Below, one piece after another: positions 10,525-21,633 of a stretch of DNA of 64,000 nt. The first letter of the stretch is position 1. Every line of letters begins with the position of its first letter. The DNA lies in NCBI GenBank assembly GCA_963575745.1, contig CAUYUJ010011248.1:403768-467767 (forward strand), given 5' to 3'. The DNA is from Prorocentrum cordatum. Lineage: Eukaryota; Sar; Dinophyceae; Prorocentrales; Prorocentraceae. The notes under the pieces were generated by a model. It had not been told where the DNA came from and ran no database searches. It was given only the letters and a program-made list of their open reading frames with translations. Made by a program: the position numbers and the translations under genes.

Positions 10525-12445
10525 TCAGATCTTCATGCGTGCGAGCTCGAGGTCCTTGGCTGCCCTCGACAGGAAGCCTTTGTGGCGCACTTGCTCGAAG
10601 TGCTCGCCCATGCAGGCTCGGCAGCCTTTACTGCCATCCTTGAGCGGCAAGCATGTCTTGCACTCCTTGGCTGCTTGCATGGCTGCCTCGAGGTTGGCGT
10701 GCTTGGGCTCGGGCGCGAGCGGATCCGGGGCCTTGCCCTTGGCCTTGGCCTTGCCCTTGGCCTTGCCCTTGGGCTTGGGCTTGGCGTCGCTCGCGTTCTT
10801 CAGCTTCTGGATCCACTCGTTGCCTCGGGCGCAGATGTCGCTGATGCTGCTTGGCGGCTGGCGGCCCTCGCCGCGGAGCTCGCGCAGGGCGCGCTCGAAC
10901 CACCTCGTCACCCACAATCCGCAGGACTACCCGCCCACTTGCCATCTCGAGTTGCTCGGAGGGGGGCACTCCACCTCAGGCCCCAAGAGCTTGTGCAGGA
11001 TTCTCGTGGCCGCCTCCTTGACGGACTCGGACGGCTGCTTGAGAGGGTCTCGGTACTCGATGGCCACATCCTGGAATTCCTCCTTGGTCACCTTGAGGTA
11101 CGTGTAGTGCCTCGGGTTGTCGGACCAGACGCAGATGAGCAGAACCTTGGCGTTCTCGATCCTCTCGCGCCAGGCCTCCTGCTCCTCTTGCGCCTCGGCA
11201 GTGGACGCGCCCTCGCCTTGGCCTTCTCGAGCCCAGAGAACAGCAATCGTCGGCTCGATTATCTCGACGTCTGGCGGAAGGCCAACTCGTTCCTCGATCT
11301 CGCCAATGAGAGCCTTCATCGTGCCGAGCTCGAGGGCCCTGTTCTTGTCGACGAACTCGCAGTTGGTGATGGCTAGGTGCTTGGCCAGCTCGGTGCGCTT
11401 GGCCTCCTGCAAGCGTCGGTAATCAATCTTGACGGGCTTGTCCTCCGTCCACTCCTGCTCGACCACGACCTCCCAGGCTCGAGGGCCGACGGATGGGGGC
11501 GAACTCCGTTCGGCTTCCGCTGCCCTTCCGCTCGGCTTCCGCGCGAGTTCCCTTCCGCTCGGTTTCTGCGCCAACTTCCGCTCGGCTTCCGCTGGCCCTT
11601 CTGCTCGGCTTCCGCTCGCGCCCCATTGGCCCTCGAGCCTGGCTGGAGCGGATCTGGAAGATCGCCGGCGCCTCGACCTCGAGCACTCGGAACTGGCACT
11701 CGCCCTCGGTGTCCTTGACGCTCCAGACGCCTTGGATTCTCCCGCGCCTCCCCTCGCGCACGCACTCCTCGTTGACGCGGATGCTCTTGCCGTGCCAGGG
11801 TGAGTCCTTGCACTCCTCGAGGCCCGCTTGGCCTCTCTTCTTGTCCTGGGCGCTCTGGTTCCACTTGGCTTTCCCTTTTTGCTTGAGCTTCTCTGCGAAG
11901 CTCGGCTTCGGCTTGGGGGCTTGCCCCGACAGCTTCGCCTTGGCGACGCCTCGGCTCTTGCTGCCGAGGGCGTCTCGGCCATCCTGGTCGCGCTTCGCCT
12001 TGTTCCACTTGTCCGCCAGCTTGCCCACGAACTGGCTTCGGAACTTGCTCCCCCACCTGTTCTTGCGGACTCTGCCTCGGTTCGTCCTCGCTCGGCCCGA
12101 GAGGGCGCGCGGGAACGCGATCTCCTTGATGCGCTCCTCGGGCGGCCTGAGCACGTCTCGCTGCTCGGCTGTGAGGTCGAGGTCTAGCTCTGCAAGCTCG
12201 AGGAGGCAGGGGTTCTCGTCGTCCTCGTAGTCCTTCGGCAAGTCCTCGACTCGGAAGCAGTCGCCGTCCAGTGCGCTCCAGTCGGGAACCGGGGGGGCGT
12301 TCTCGGGCCAGCTCGCAACCGCCTCGAGCCTCTCCTTGGCCAGTCTCGGCTCGATGCCTCGGCCAGGCTCGGTGGAGTGGCTCCACGGCTCCTCGCCTGT
12401 GGCGATCTTCAGCTCGTTCTGCTCGGTCGGCCTCGCCGCGGCTCC
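10525..12445 (-). CDS. Unrecognised basic protein gene, broken frame
   Basis: Coding on the minus strand begins near 12445, after a stop, with no ATG in view. It runs through an acidic then basic region (about 12240-11640), a change of frame in a minisatellite-like stretch (repeats of CTTCCGCTCGGCTTCCG, giving AEAERK/SGSRAE residues), and a folded-looking domain (about 11470-10930). After a TAG at 10927-10929 the same frame continues to 10525 with a Lys/Gly/Ala spacer and a Cys cluster (CKTCLPLKDGSKGCRAC) that may bind zinc. A 48-base GT-AG intron would remove the TAG. No family is recognised. R1 repeats lie on both sides. Confidence 0.45.
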
Positions 12446-12486
12446 TCCCTACCCCTTCTCTTCTTCCTTGTCCTCTTATCTAATAG

Positions 12487-12612
12487 TGCTTGTTTCGCTG
12501 GAGACATCCTCTGAATTATTCGTTTCGCTTGAGACGCGTCCCTTACTCTTATTACTATTTCTACTACTACTTCTAGTCCTATTCATATTCTTAATACCTA
12601 TTTACAAATGCT
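12487..12612. repeat. Two R1 copies and a CT-rich stretch
   Basis: R1 units at about 12490-12540, then pyrimidine-rich sequence (TTACTCTTATTACTATTTC). No gene. Confidence 0.7.
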
Positions 12613-13410
12613 TTTATGAAAATTAAGATTAGCTCATCCGCCCTGGTTTCCCTGGATAGTCAACCGCGGCGATAATAGCGCCCAGGCGGGCGGGGGAATG
12701 GGGGGGGGGCAGGGGAGAAAGGGCGAAAGAAAGGAAGAAATAATGAAAGAAAGGAAAGCAAGGAAGACAAAGAAGGCAATCTAAAACATATAGGTGAGGA
12801 GGGGGAGGGGGAGGGGGAGAAGGACAATCCAAAGTTCCAAATCTATCAGATTTTACTTACAAGCGCTTTATGAAAATTAAGATTTTTGTTTGCTCGTGTA
12901 GGGTAGGTAGCTTATCCGCCTCGGTCCCCCAGGATAGCCAACCGCGGCGATAATAAAGTTCAGGCGGGGGGGGGGCGGGGCGGGGGGGGGGGGGGGGGCA
13001 GGGAAGAAAGGATGAAAGGAAGGAAGAAAGAATGACAGAGAGGAAAGAAAGGAAGACAGAGAAAGAAATATAAAAGAAGATAGGCGAGGGGGGAGGGGGA
13101 AAAGGAAAATCCAGAGTTCCAAATCTATTGGATTTGTATTTGCAAGCGCTTTATGAACATTAAGATTTTTATTTGCTCGTGTAGGGTCGCTCATCCGCCT
13201 CGGCCCCCCCGGATAGTCAACCGCGGCGATAGTGAAGTTCAGGGGGGCGGAGGGGGGCGGGGGGCGGGCAGGGGGGGAAAGGTAAAAAGAAAAAAGGAGA
13301 GGAAGAAAGGAAGAGAGAAATGAAGAAACATAAAGGAATATAAAGGAAGATGAGGAGGCGGATGAGGCAGGGGGGAGGAGAAGGGAAAAGAGAGAGAGAG
13401 AACCAAAAAG

Positions 13411-13463
<53 letters not shown>

Positions 13464-13620
13464 GAGAGAGAGAGAGAACAGGAAGATAAGAAAGAATGAA
13501 AGGCAAGAGGAGAGGGAGAGGAGGAGTGGAGAGGTGAGAAAGGACAAATCCAAAGTGTCAAACCTATCAGATTTTATGTTAAACGCTTTATGAAAATTAA
13601 GATTGTTAAGTGCTCGTGTA
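12613..13620. repeat. R2 satellite, cluster 1 (three units)
   Basis: Each unit has a conserved core (AAGCGCTTTATGAAAATTAAG, then a GCTCGTGTAGGGTAGCTCATC-like word, GGATAGTCAACCGCGGCGAT and AAGTTCAGG), a G-run, and a purine tract of GGAAGAAAGAATGA-like words. Cores stand near 12613, 12865 and 13150, and a further partial core near 13580. An (AG)n run lies at about 13390-13480. Long open frames here are repeat artefacts. Confidence 0.85.
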
Positions 13621-13800
13621 GATGCTCGCTTGAGACATCCTCAAACTATTGCTTATTTCGCTTGAGACATCTTCAAACTATAGTTATCTCGCTTGAGGCA
13701 TCCTCGCACTATTGCTTATTTCGTTTGACATCTTCAAACTATTATTTATTTCGCTTGAGACATCCTCAAATTATATATCGCTTGACACAACCTCGAAGAA
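13620..13800. repeat. R1 array
   Basis: About five R1 units. They overlap the 3' end of the next minus-strand gene, whose last codons (…MSQAK) are themselves R1. This block recurs at 23563-23745. Confidence 0.85.
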
Positions 13801-16220
13801 ATGCTTGGGGTCATCTTGTGATCCTTCTCGGAAATCCTCGAAGGGTTCTCTTGAATTCGCTGGGGGTTGAAGCTCAAGGCTCGAGATCTTCCTCTTCCTT
13901 GTCCTCCTCCTCCTCCTCCACCTCCTCCTCCTCGCCGACCGACTCCCTCTCCTCTTCCTCCTCCTCCTCCTCCTCTCCTCCTCCTTCCCTCCTCCTCCTC
14001 CTCCTCCTCCTCCTCCTCTTCCTCCTCCTCCTCCTCCTCCTCTCCCCCATCCTCCTTCTCCTCCTTTTCCTCCCCCTCTCCCAGCCTCACTGCGAGCATC
14101 TGGTTCGCTTGCTTGCCTTGCAGTGGGACGGCCTCGGCGTTCCGCTCGCGGAAGCGCTTGTAGGCCTCGCAGACGCAGTAGAAGCACTCGCATGGCCCCC
14201 AACTGCTCGGGTACTTGTAGTTCTTCTCGGGCTCGGCCTTGACCCTCTGGATCCAGTCTTGCTCGATCGCCCAGTGGATCTCGGACTTCACCTCGCGCGT
14301 GATTGCCTTGAGCTGCGAGTGCTCGCGCGTGTCGGGCCCCTGGAGGAAGCTCGTCACGTCCGGAGCCGTCGGCGCGTAGACGATCTGCTTGAGCCACGCT
14401 CGGAGCGTGACGGCCTCGGTCCACTGGCTCGAGAGACAGTCGGCGAACGCGAGAGCCTGGCCGTGCTCGGCTTGGATAAAGTCGATCGCCCAGCTCGCTA
14501 TGAGCTCGTCGGCCCAAGCTCGAGGCTGGCCCCAGATGTCGATCTGCTCCAAGATCTCGGCGCGCTGCTCGGGCTCAAACTGGAGGAGGGCTTGGCGCCG
14601 ACCCTTGAGAATATGGCCGATGTTCTCGCCTGCTCGGAAGACCTCGGCCTCGCCGTCGCTTCGCTCGTAACTGACGTCGCGGAGCCAGTTGCCGCTCTCG
14701 AGATCCATATCGGAGATCTTGCAGTGCCTCGCACTCGGCACTAGCAGGATCGAGCGCTTCGTGTTCGACTTGGGTTGCTTGGTTGGGTCGAACCAATTCA
14801 CGACGCTCGATATGTTGACCAGCGTGAGGCGATACTTGTCGCCTGCGCTCGAGTACGCTTGATCGACTTGCTCCTTCTGGTCGCCGTGCTCCTCGTAGAA
14901 CTTGGCCTTCTCGATCTCCCAAGCTGCCTTGTCTGCCTCGGCATGCGTCTCGCGGAACTTGCGGCGCAACCTCTGGATTCGAGCCTTGTGGCGAGGACCC
15001 TCGAGCTCGGACTCGTGGAGGTAGACCTTCTCCGCGCCCCTGAGCTTGACCCGCAGCGCGGTGGCGTCGACCACGACGACGCTCGTGGCTTGCTTGTTCT
15101 CGATGAAGCTCTCGGGGTCCCCGACGAACAGGGCGAGCTCCTCGGCCGTGCCCCTCGAAACGAGGTGGGTGAACCGGTCGCTCGTGGCCCACGTCAACTT
15201 GGCCTTGGCCTCGGAGAGGCCCTTGTTCCGCTGGTCGGCGAGGCGTTGGCCCTCGCGTCCGCTCGCGTGGAGCCTCGGGAGAACCACCTCCTCGATCCAC
15301 TTCTCGTCCTTGCGGCAGAGGTTGGTGGTCTTGAAGGTCTGGAGCCGCTTGGTGACTCGGGCGAGGATCTCGGAGTTGAAGACGGCGTGGGTCGTGTTCT
15401 TGAGGTGCTCTTGTTTGTCTCTCTCCCACTCGAGCTCGTGCTTGAGTCTCGTTAGGATCGTCTTGCGGCGGATCTCGTGGCCGTACATGCGCTCTCGTTT
15501 GAACCGGGCCTCGACTCGGCCCATGACTCCCTCGAGGGGGCGCTTGGGGCATGCCCGGCCAGGAGTGCAGCTCTGGATCCTCGCGCCTTGGCCCTTGTCT
15601 GTCTTGAAGCTATTTGGCCGAACTCGGCCGCAGGCTCGGAGGCCGTTCTTGCCGAGCCTCGCCGTGGCGACCATCTTCTCGAAAGCCGCTCTCTTCTCGT
15701 TCCAGTTCTTGACCGTCTCGTAGGACCAGTGCCATTTCTCGATGAGCTGCGCCATGACGTTTCTCGGCAGCTGGCCGATGTGCGCGACCTCGTGCTTCTC
15801 GGCCTGCTTGCGCCGGTCGAGGATGACTTGGAGCTTGCACTGCGCTGGTGGGTCTCGGCGCAGGGTGGGAGCTGCTTGGGGCTTGTGCGTCCCCGTGTAC
15901 TTGCGACTCGAGCCCTCGGGTCTGCCGCCCTTGTTCGGCCCTCGGGCGACGCCTCGGCCGAAGTCGGCGGGGTCGAGCGGCTTGCCCTCGGCGCTCGCCT
16001 TCGCTCGGCGCTCAGCTGCGGCTGCGAGGCGCTCCTTCTCGGCCTGCTCCGCCTCGAGCCTCTTCTTCTCGTGGTCCTTGAAGAAATTGCCCTTGGCCTC
16101 CTCGGACAAGTGAGGCGAGGCTCGAAGCTTCTTGCGGGGGCTCGGACTCGGGCTCGGGCTCGTGCTCGCGAGCCCCCACAAGCTCGACAAGCTTGATTGC
16201 CGCTTGACAGGCGTGCTCAT
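13746..16220 (-). CDS. Intact 824-residue protein, possible DDE-type transposase relative
   Basis: The longest unbroken minus-strand frame. I place the start at the ATG at 16220 (MSTPVKRQSS), because the sequence before it is repeat-like leader and holds a spliced-leader relic. Order: basic N-terminus with an Ala/Glu helix; GPNKGGRPEGSSRKYTGTH; a helix-turn-helix-like segment (LPRNVMAQLIEKWHWSYETV); a long helical region; then VVVVDATALRVKL and, further on, NTKRSILLVPSARH, which could be the strands of an RNase-H-like DDE domain; then CECFYCVC and an acidic Glu tract encoded by (CTC/CTT)n, followed by a basic tail. The acidic triad is not assigned with certainty, so the transposase idea is inference. 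Being uninterrupted while its neighbours are broken, it is the best-preserved gene in the intron. A copy of its 3' end lies at 23742-24045. Confidence 0.6.
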   Translation of the reverse strand: MSTPVKRQSSLSSLWGLASTSPSPSPSPRKKLRASPHLSEEAKGNFFKDHEKKRLEAEQAEKERLAAAAERRAKASAEGKPLDPADFGRGVARGPNKGGRPEGSSRKYTGTHKPQAAPTLRRDPPAQCKLQVILDRRKQAEKHEVAHIGQLPRNVMAQLIEKWHWSYETVKNWNEKRAAFEKMVATARLGKNGLRACGRVRPNSFKTDKGQGARIQSCTPGRACPKRPLEGVMGRVEARFKRERMYGHEIRRKTILTRLKHELEWERDKQEHLKNTTHAVFNSEILARVTKRLQTFKTTNLCRKDEKWIEEVVLPRLHASGREGQRLADQRNKGLSEAKAKLTWATSDRFTHLVSRGTAEELALFVGDPESFIENKQATSVVVVDATALRVKLRGAEKVYLHESELEGPRHKARIQRLRRKFRETHAEADKAAWEIEKAKFYEEHGDQKEQVDQAYSSAGDKYRLTLVNISSVVNWFDPTKQPKSNTKRSILLVPSARHCKISDMDLESGNWLRDVSYERSDGEAEVFRAGENIGHILKGRRQALLQFEPEQRAEILEQIDIWGQPRAWADELIASWAIDFIQAEHGQALAFADCLSSQWTEAVTLRAWLKQIVYAPTAPDVTSFLQGPDTREHSQLKAITREVKSEIHWAIEQDWIQRVKAEPEKNYKYPSSWGPCECFYCVCEAYKRFRERNAEAVPLQGKQANQMLAVRLGEGEEKEEKEDGGEEEEEEEEEEEEEEEEEEGRRRRGGGGGGRGEGVGRRGGGGGGGGGGQGRGRSRALSFNPQRIQENPSRISEKDHKMTPSISSRLCQAIYNLRMSQAK

Positions 16221-16318
16221 CGTACTTGAGGCGCGAAAGGCTCGAAAGGCGCGCTGGAGTGGTGGCCTGCTCGAGAGGCTCGAAAGGCTTGCTCGAAAGG
16301 CTTGAGCCAAAGAGGCTA
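16221..16318 (-). other. 5' leader with a degenerate spliced-leader relic
   Basis: On the minus strand 16318-16300 reads CTAGCCTCTTTGGCTCAAG, matching 16 of the last 19 bases of the dinoflagellate spliced leader and ending exactly in CTCAAG. It sits about 80 bases before the ATG of the 824-residue gene. Between them are CTCGAAAGG-type repeats that also occur upstream of the genes at 25770 and 43243. This suggests the gene is a re-inserted, trans-spliced mRNA copy. Confidence 0.5.
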
Positions 16319-16330
16319 GTCACTCTCGAG

Positions 16331-16540
16331 TCGATGCTTGGTCATCGCTGCTGGATCTGCTTGAAATCAGCATCTGGTGCTGTTGCTTGAGATTTCCTCG
16401 AATCAACATTTGACCTCGCTCGAGACGTTCTTGCAGATTTGTTCGCTTCGCCTCAGACATCCTTGAAAACGTGCTTGATTCGCTTGAGACATCTTCGAAG
16501 AAACACTGGGTTCGCTTGAGACATTCTCGAAGAAAGAATG
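16331..16540. repeat. R1 array
   Basis: About five diverged R1 units upstream of the 824-residue gene. Confidence 0.75.
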
Positions 16541-16554
16541 AAAGAAAGCAAAGA

Positions 16555-17460
16555 AATGAGCACAAATCAAGAAAGATACAATAAGATAGGCGAGGAGGGG
16601 GAGGAGGGGGAGAAGGAAAATCCAAAGTTCCAAATCTATCAGATTTTATGTACAAGCGCTTTATGAAAAGTAAGATTTTATCTGCTCGCGCAGGGTAGCT
16701 CACCCGCCCCGGTTCCCCTGGATAGTCAACCGCGGCGATGATAAAGTCCAGGCGGGCGGGGGGGTGTGGGGGGGGGGGGGGGGGGGAGGGGGGGAAGGAT
16801 GAAAGAAAGGAAGAAAGAATGACAGAAAAGAGAGAAAGGAATACAAAGAAAGAAAGGTAAAATAATATAGGTGAGGAGGAGGGGGAGGAGAGGGGGGAGA
16901 AGGAAAATCCAAAGTTCCAAATCAATTAGATTTTATTTGCAAGCGCCTTGTGAAAATTGAGATTTTTGTCTGCTCGCGCAGGGTAGCTCATCCGCCTCGG
17001 TTTCCCTGGATAGTCAACCGCGGCGATGATAAAGCCCAGGCGGGCGGGGGGATGGGAGGGGGGGCAGGAAAGAAAGGATGAAAGAAAGGAAGAAAGAATG
17101 ACAGAGAGGAGAGAAAGGAAGACAAATAAAGAACGATATGATAAAATAGGCGAGGGGAGGAGGGGGGGGGAGAGGGGGGGGGAGGAAAATCCAAAGTGCC
17201 AAATCAATTGGATTTTGCTTACAAGCGCTTCATGAAAAATTGAGATTTTTGTCTGCTCGCGCAGGGTAGCTCATCCGCCTCGGTTTCCCCGGATAGTCAA
17301 CCGCGGCGATAAAAAAAGCCCAGGCGGGCAGGGGCGCTGGGGGAAGGGGGGGGGGGGGGGGGCGGGGGGGGGGGGGGGGGGGCAGGGGGGAAATGGTGAA
17401 AGAGAGGAAGAAAGAATGAAAGATATGAAAGAAAGGAATACAAATAAAGAATGAACTATG
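16555..17460. repeat. R2 satellite, cluster 2 (three units)
   Basis: Cores near 16650, 16945 and 17225, each followed by a G-run and a purine tract. Same design as cluster 1. Confidence 0.85.
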
Positions 17461-17675
17461 GAAGGAGATAGTTGAGCGTCGACGCGGGTTCGAGCAAAGA
17501 CACCAAAGCACAACCGCCAGTGATAAAAAAATGCCCAGTGATAAAAAAGGCCCAGTGATAAAAAAAAGCCAGGGGACGGGCGCGGAGGAAGAGCAGCGAG
17601 ACAGAAAACGAGAGGAGACAAGGAAAGAAGGAAAGGAGGAGAGCAGGGGCAGAGCAGGAGAGAAGGAGAAGAGGA
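17461..17675. repeat. GTGATAAAAAA repeats and GA-rich sequence
   Basis: Three close copies of CAGTGATAAAAAA with a GCCCA-like end at about 17517-17570, then GGA/GAA-rich sequence. The same GATAAAAAA word appears at 18121-18150. No gene. Confidence 0.6.
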
Positions 17676-18070
17676 GCAAGGATTTCAATCGAATTCAAAG
17701 CCAACTATAGCAACATGTTCTCACAACCAAGGTTTCTCATAAACAACACGTGTAATGAGAAATTTGCGTCGCGCGCGCTTTCGCCCAAATATCGAGCGCA
17801 GTGTGGTATTCAGGCGCGCGCGGGGTCGAATTCGCAATTTTGAAAGGATTTCAATGGAATTCGCAACCAAATACAGCAAAATGTTTCAACATAAAGCTAT
17901 TCAAAAAAATGCGTGCCATCAGAAAGTTGCGTCGCGCGCGCTTTCGCCCAAATGTCGAACGCAGCGTGGCATTCAGGCGCGCGCGGGGGTCGAATTCGCA
18001 ATGTTGAAAGGATTTCAATGGAATTCGCAACCAACTATGGCAAATTGTTTCAAAATAAAGTTTTTCAATA
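17675..18070. repeat. 165-base tandem repeat, about 2.4 units
   Basis: The word GGATTTCAATGGAATTCGCA recurs about 164 bases apart (17845 and 18009), with a first diverged copy near 17680. Units contain GCGTCGCGCGCGCTTTCGCC. Confidence 0.8.
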
Positions 18071-18159
18071 GAATGCGTGTCACGATTCGTTTCGCGCCGC
18101 TTTGCTCCGGAAGCGCCGCCGGCGATAAAAAACCCCCAGCGATAAAAAAGGTCAGAGGG

Positions 18160-18284
18160 CGCACGGGAGAGAGAGAGAGAGAGAGAGAGAGAAAAAAAGA
18201 AATAGAGAGAGAGATATTAAAAGAGATAAGAAGGAGAGAGAGAGAGAGAGAGAGAGAGAAAAAAGAGAGAGAGAGAGAGAGAGG

Positions 18285-18319
<35 letters not shown>

Positions 18320-18335
18320 ATAATAAGAAGAAGAG
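18160..18335. repeat. (GA)n microsatellite
   Basis: Imperfect GA runs broken by AAATAGA and AATAATAAG. Confidence 0.9.
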
Positions 18336-18394
18336 GAAAGAGTGAAACGCAAGAGGAGCAGGAGAGAGAAGAGGAGCAAGAAATGACAAATCCA

Positions 18395-18610
18395 AATATT
18401 TCGCTTGAGACATCCTCAAAGTATTGCTTATCTCGCTGGAGACATCCTTGAAATAATTGTTTGTTTCGCTTGGGACATCCTCGAGACAACCTTGAGACAC
18501 CGTGAGACATCCTTGAGACATCCTTGAAATAATTGCTTGTTTCGCTTGACACATCCTTGCACAGTTGTTTATTTGCTGGAGACATCCTTGAACAAATGCT
18601 TGTTCTCTTG
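18395..18610. repeat. R1 array
   Basis: About six R1 units. The last one and the following 80 bases (GGGGCTCTCTTG and onward) recur at 21380-21500. Confidence 0.8.
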
Positions 18611-18711
18611 GGGCTCTCTTGATTTCATCGAGGGTCGAGCCTCGAGGCTGAGGCTCTCGAGATTTTTTCTCGCGCTAAGCATCGCTAGAGATAACTACTG
18701 GCCTCGGCTAT

Positions 18712-19074
18712 CTAGCGAGGCTGGGGCTCCTCGCCCTGGAGCCCCGTGAGCTCGCCCGAGTCGAACTGCTCGGCCCTCCAAGAGGCACGCCACTCGTTCT
18801 CTTGGGTGGGGTCGAGGTGGGTCTCGATCTCCGTCTCGGTCAGTGGGTTCTCGGTCGCGAGCGTCGTCTCGATCTTGACCTCCGTCTCGAGCTGGACGAC
18901 TGCGTCGAGCTCGTCGGCGCTGGCCTTCCTCTCGATCTGCGCGCTCGACGGCTTCTTCGAGACTGTCGGCTTGGATTCCCTCGAAACTGCCTGCGCTGGC
19001 TTCTTGACGAGAGTAGTCTCGGACTCCCTCGCGGCCTGCGCTGGCTTCTTGGACGCCGTCGCTTGCTTGGCCAT
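18712..19074 (-). CDS. Small acidic protein, 120 residues, unknown
   Basis: ATG at 19074, stop at 18712. The N-terminal half is a Lys/Pro/Ala repeat (SKKPAQA, VKKPAQA, SKKPSSA); the C-terminal half is acidic and Thr-rich (ETEVKIETTLATENPLTETE). It looks natively unfolded, and no family is recognised. R1 arrays stand before and behind it. The 3' flank is shared with the gene at 21634-22065, which suggests both came from one duplicated module. Confidence 0.35.
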   Translation of the reverse strand: MAKQATASKKPAQAARESETTLVKKPAQAVSRESKPTVSKKPSSAQIERKASADELDAVVQLETEVKIETTLATENPLTETEIETHLDPTQENEWRASWRAEQFDSGELTGLQGEEPQPR

Positions 19075-19139
19075 GTCGCTTCGGGTTTGCTCGTTCCGGG
19101 TGCGTTTCTCGCCCGGACTGAAAAGTCTTGAGCTAGAGT

Positions 19140-19570
19140 GGCCACGGAGAAAGACATCCTCGAAAGCACGTTCGCCTTGCTTGAGACATCCTCGAAATAT
19201 GTTAGCTTCGCCGGGGACATGCTCGAATAAATGTTTGCTTCGCTTGGGACATCCTCGGCAGATCTTCTGCTTTGCCGGAGACATCCTCGAATATATATAT
19301 ATATATATATATGCCTGTTTCCTTGGAGACATCGTCGAACCATTGCTTGAGACATCCTTGCACTATTGGCTCTTTCGCTTGAGACATCCTCAGGCGATTG
19401 TTTATTTCGCTTGAAACATTCTCAAACTATTTCTTATTTTGCTTTAAGTATCATTGAAATGATTGTTTGGTCCGCTCGAGACATCCTTGCACAATTATTT
19501 GTTTCGCTTGAGGCATCCTCGAATAAATGCTTGCTTGCTGGCGACATCCTCGGAAAATTTCTTGCTTCGC
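19140..19570. repeat. R1 array with a TA microsatellite
   Basis: About eleven R1 units; a (TA)n run at 19290-19312. Confidence 0.85.
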
Positions 19571-19893
19571 TTGAGATCCGCCGCCGTGCCTTTCGGCGCG
19601 GAGTGGGCGTGTCCTCAGGTCCTTTCCTCGCCCCGTGAGCCTCCATCCTCAGTCCTGAGAAATGTCTCGTGTTTGTCGCGTTCCGGGTGCGCTTGGCGCG
19701 CCCGGAAGCTCAAGCTCCCAAGAGAGCCCAAAGCTGCTTCCAAGAGGGCCCCGAGAGGCTAAACACGAGCTCATAACCAAAATTCGCGACACCTCTGACC
19801 CATTGCCCAGGCACGGTGGCAGCTTTGGCCGATGGCCATTAGATAATCCTCGGCCCAGTCGTTGTTTTCTCGAAGCACTCTGGGCGCACATGT
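19571..19893. other. No gene recognised
   Basis: Ordinary GC-rich sequence between an R1 array and the 3' end of the next gene. Open frames here are short and look unlike protein. Confidence 0.4.
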
Positions 19894-20860
19894 CTAACTT
19901 GAGCGCCCCTCGAGTTCCCACTGGCTCTGCTTGTGCCCATGCGACGCCTTGGCTTGCGCCTCGGCGTCTGAGGCGGTCTCGGTCGTCCCAGTGTCGGGGC
20001 TGGAAAAAACAACGTCAGCCTCGGATTCCTCTCCGAGGCGCTTGCTCTCCTCGGGCAAGAGCTCTTGGCGCTTGCCTTCCTCGGGCACGAGCTCCTGGCG
20101 CTTGCTGTCCTCGTCGTCAAGCTCCTCGGTTTCGCTCTCGGGCTCCTTGGGCATCTCGGGCTCTCGAGAGTTCTCCTCGGGCAGGTGCTCCTGGCGCTTG
20201 CTCTCCTCGGGCGCTAGCTCCTGGGGCCTGCTGTCCTCCTCGTCAAGCTCGTCGGTCTCGCTCTCGGGTTCCTTGGGCATCTCGGGCTCTCGAAAGTTCG
20301 GGCTCTCGGCCTCGGCCTCGAGCTCTTGGGGCGTCTCGAGCTCGTCTCGCTCTCGCCCTCGTTTGTCCTCGCCGCTGTTGCTGAGGGCCTGGCGCCTCTT
20401 CTCGTGCAGCTCGAGTTTCTCGGGCGTTTCTGGTTCCTCTGGCTGGCGGGGCTTGTCTTCAGGAAGCTCGGCGTTCTCCTCGAGCGCGCCCTGCTCCTCG
20501 GGCAAGTGCTGCTGCGTGTTCTCGGGCGGCCCTGGGAGCCCGAGCTCTTGCCGCAGCCCCTCCAACATGTCTTGGGTGTTCTCAAATGGGAGGCCCCCCA
20601 TCGGAGAAGATTTCTCGCCAATCTCTCGGGGGAAGAGCAGCGTTCTCGGGGAAGATGCCTCGCCAGCGGCTCTGGGGGCGGTCAGCCATAGATCTCGGCG
20701 ATCTCGATCGAGACCGTTGGCCCATTGTCGACCTGGAGCAAGTAACTACTATCTTGGAGAGCTCGAAATCTTGAGCCACCAAATTGCTACGGAGCTTGTT
20801 GTTCGGTCTCTTGGGGTTCTTGGTGTCCTCTGGTGTTTTTTGGGGTTCTCTTGTTGTCAT
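19894..20860 (-). CDS. Acidic Glu/Pro-rich repeat protein, frame broken once
   Basis: An ATG at 20860 opens about 90 residues of basic, Arg/Ser-containing sequence ending in REIFSDG. A C6 run at 20594-20599 (G6 on the coding strand) then breaks the frame. With one base fewer, the frame continues directly into GLPFENTQDMLEGL and on to 19894. The C-terminal part has two near-identical repeats of about 42 residues, beginning REPEMPKEPESETDELDEED and REPEMPKEPESETEELDDED. It is strongly acidic and probably unstructured. Function unknown. It shares minus-strand orientation and R1 flanks with its neighbours. Confidence 0.4.
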
Positions 20861-20884
20861 TTTTTTCTAAGCTCGCCTTGCGTT

Positions 20885-21400
20885 CTCTTGGCGTTTGTAC
20901 ATCCTTGCGACATCCTAGGCACATTCTCGAACTATTGCTTATTTCGTTTGAGACATCATTGAAATACTTGTGTGTTCGCTAGAGACATCCTTGGGACATC
21001 CTCGAATAACGTTGTTTCGCTGGAGGTTTCCTCCAACTATCGTTTATTGCGCTTGAGACATCCTCAACATATTACTTATTTCGCATGAGATATCCTCGAA
21101 TAATTGCTTATTGCGCTGGAGACATCCTCACACTATTGTTAATTTCGCTTGGGACATCATTGAAATAACTGTGTATTTCGCTAGATACATCATCGAAGCA
21201 TCCTCGAATGCATGCTTGTTTCGCTGTAGACATCCTCAAAGAATTGTTTATTCTGCTTCAGACACCCTCAAACTTATGATCTATTTCGCTTGAGACATCC
21301 TCAGAGCGTTGCTTACATCGCTTGAGACAACCTTGCAATAATTGCTCGTTTCGGTTGGGAATTCCTTGAACAGTTGCTTATCTCGCTGGAGACATCCTTG
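20885..21400. repeat. R1 array
   Basis: About thirteen R1 units, several diverged (CTTGGGACATCATTG). Confidence 0.85.
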
Positions 21401-21509
21401 AACATACGCTTGTCCTCTTGGGGCTCTCTTGGCTTCCTCGAGGGTCGAGCCTCGAGGCTGAGGCCCTCGAAATGTTTTCCTTGCGACAAGCATCGCTTGA
21501 CTAAAACTG

Positions 21510-21510
21510 C

Positions 21511-21598
<88 letters not shown>

Positions 21599-21600
21599 CG
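21510..21600. repeat. (GA)n microsatellite
   Basis: Nearly pure GA run. Confidence 0.95.
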
Positions 21601-21633
21601 AGCCTCGGCTATCTCGAGAGGGCTTGGGCGAGG

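Noticed and set aside
10582-11376. Plus-strand frame opposite the gene at 10525-12445
   Set aside because: It mirrors the minus-strand gene (Leu/Gly-rich antisense); the minus strand has the zinc-like Cys cluster and mixed composition.
12877-13561. Hydrophobic minus-strand frames that look like membrane proteins
   Set aside because: They are the complement of the purine tracts of R2 (Leu/Ser/Phe runs) and recur in each cluster.
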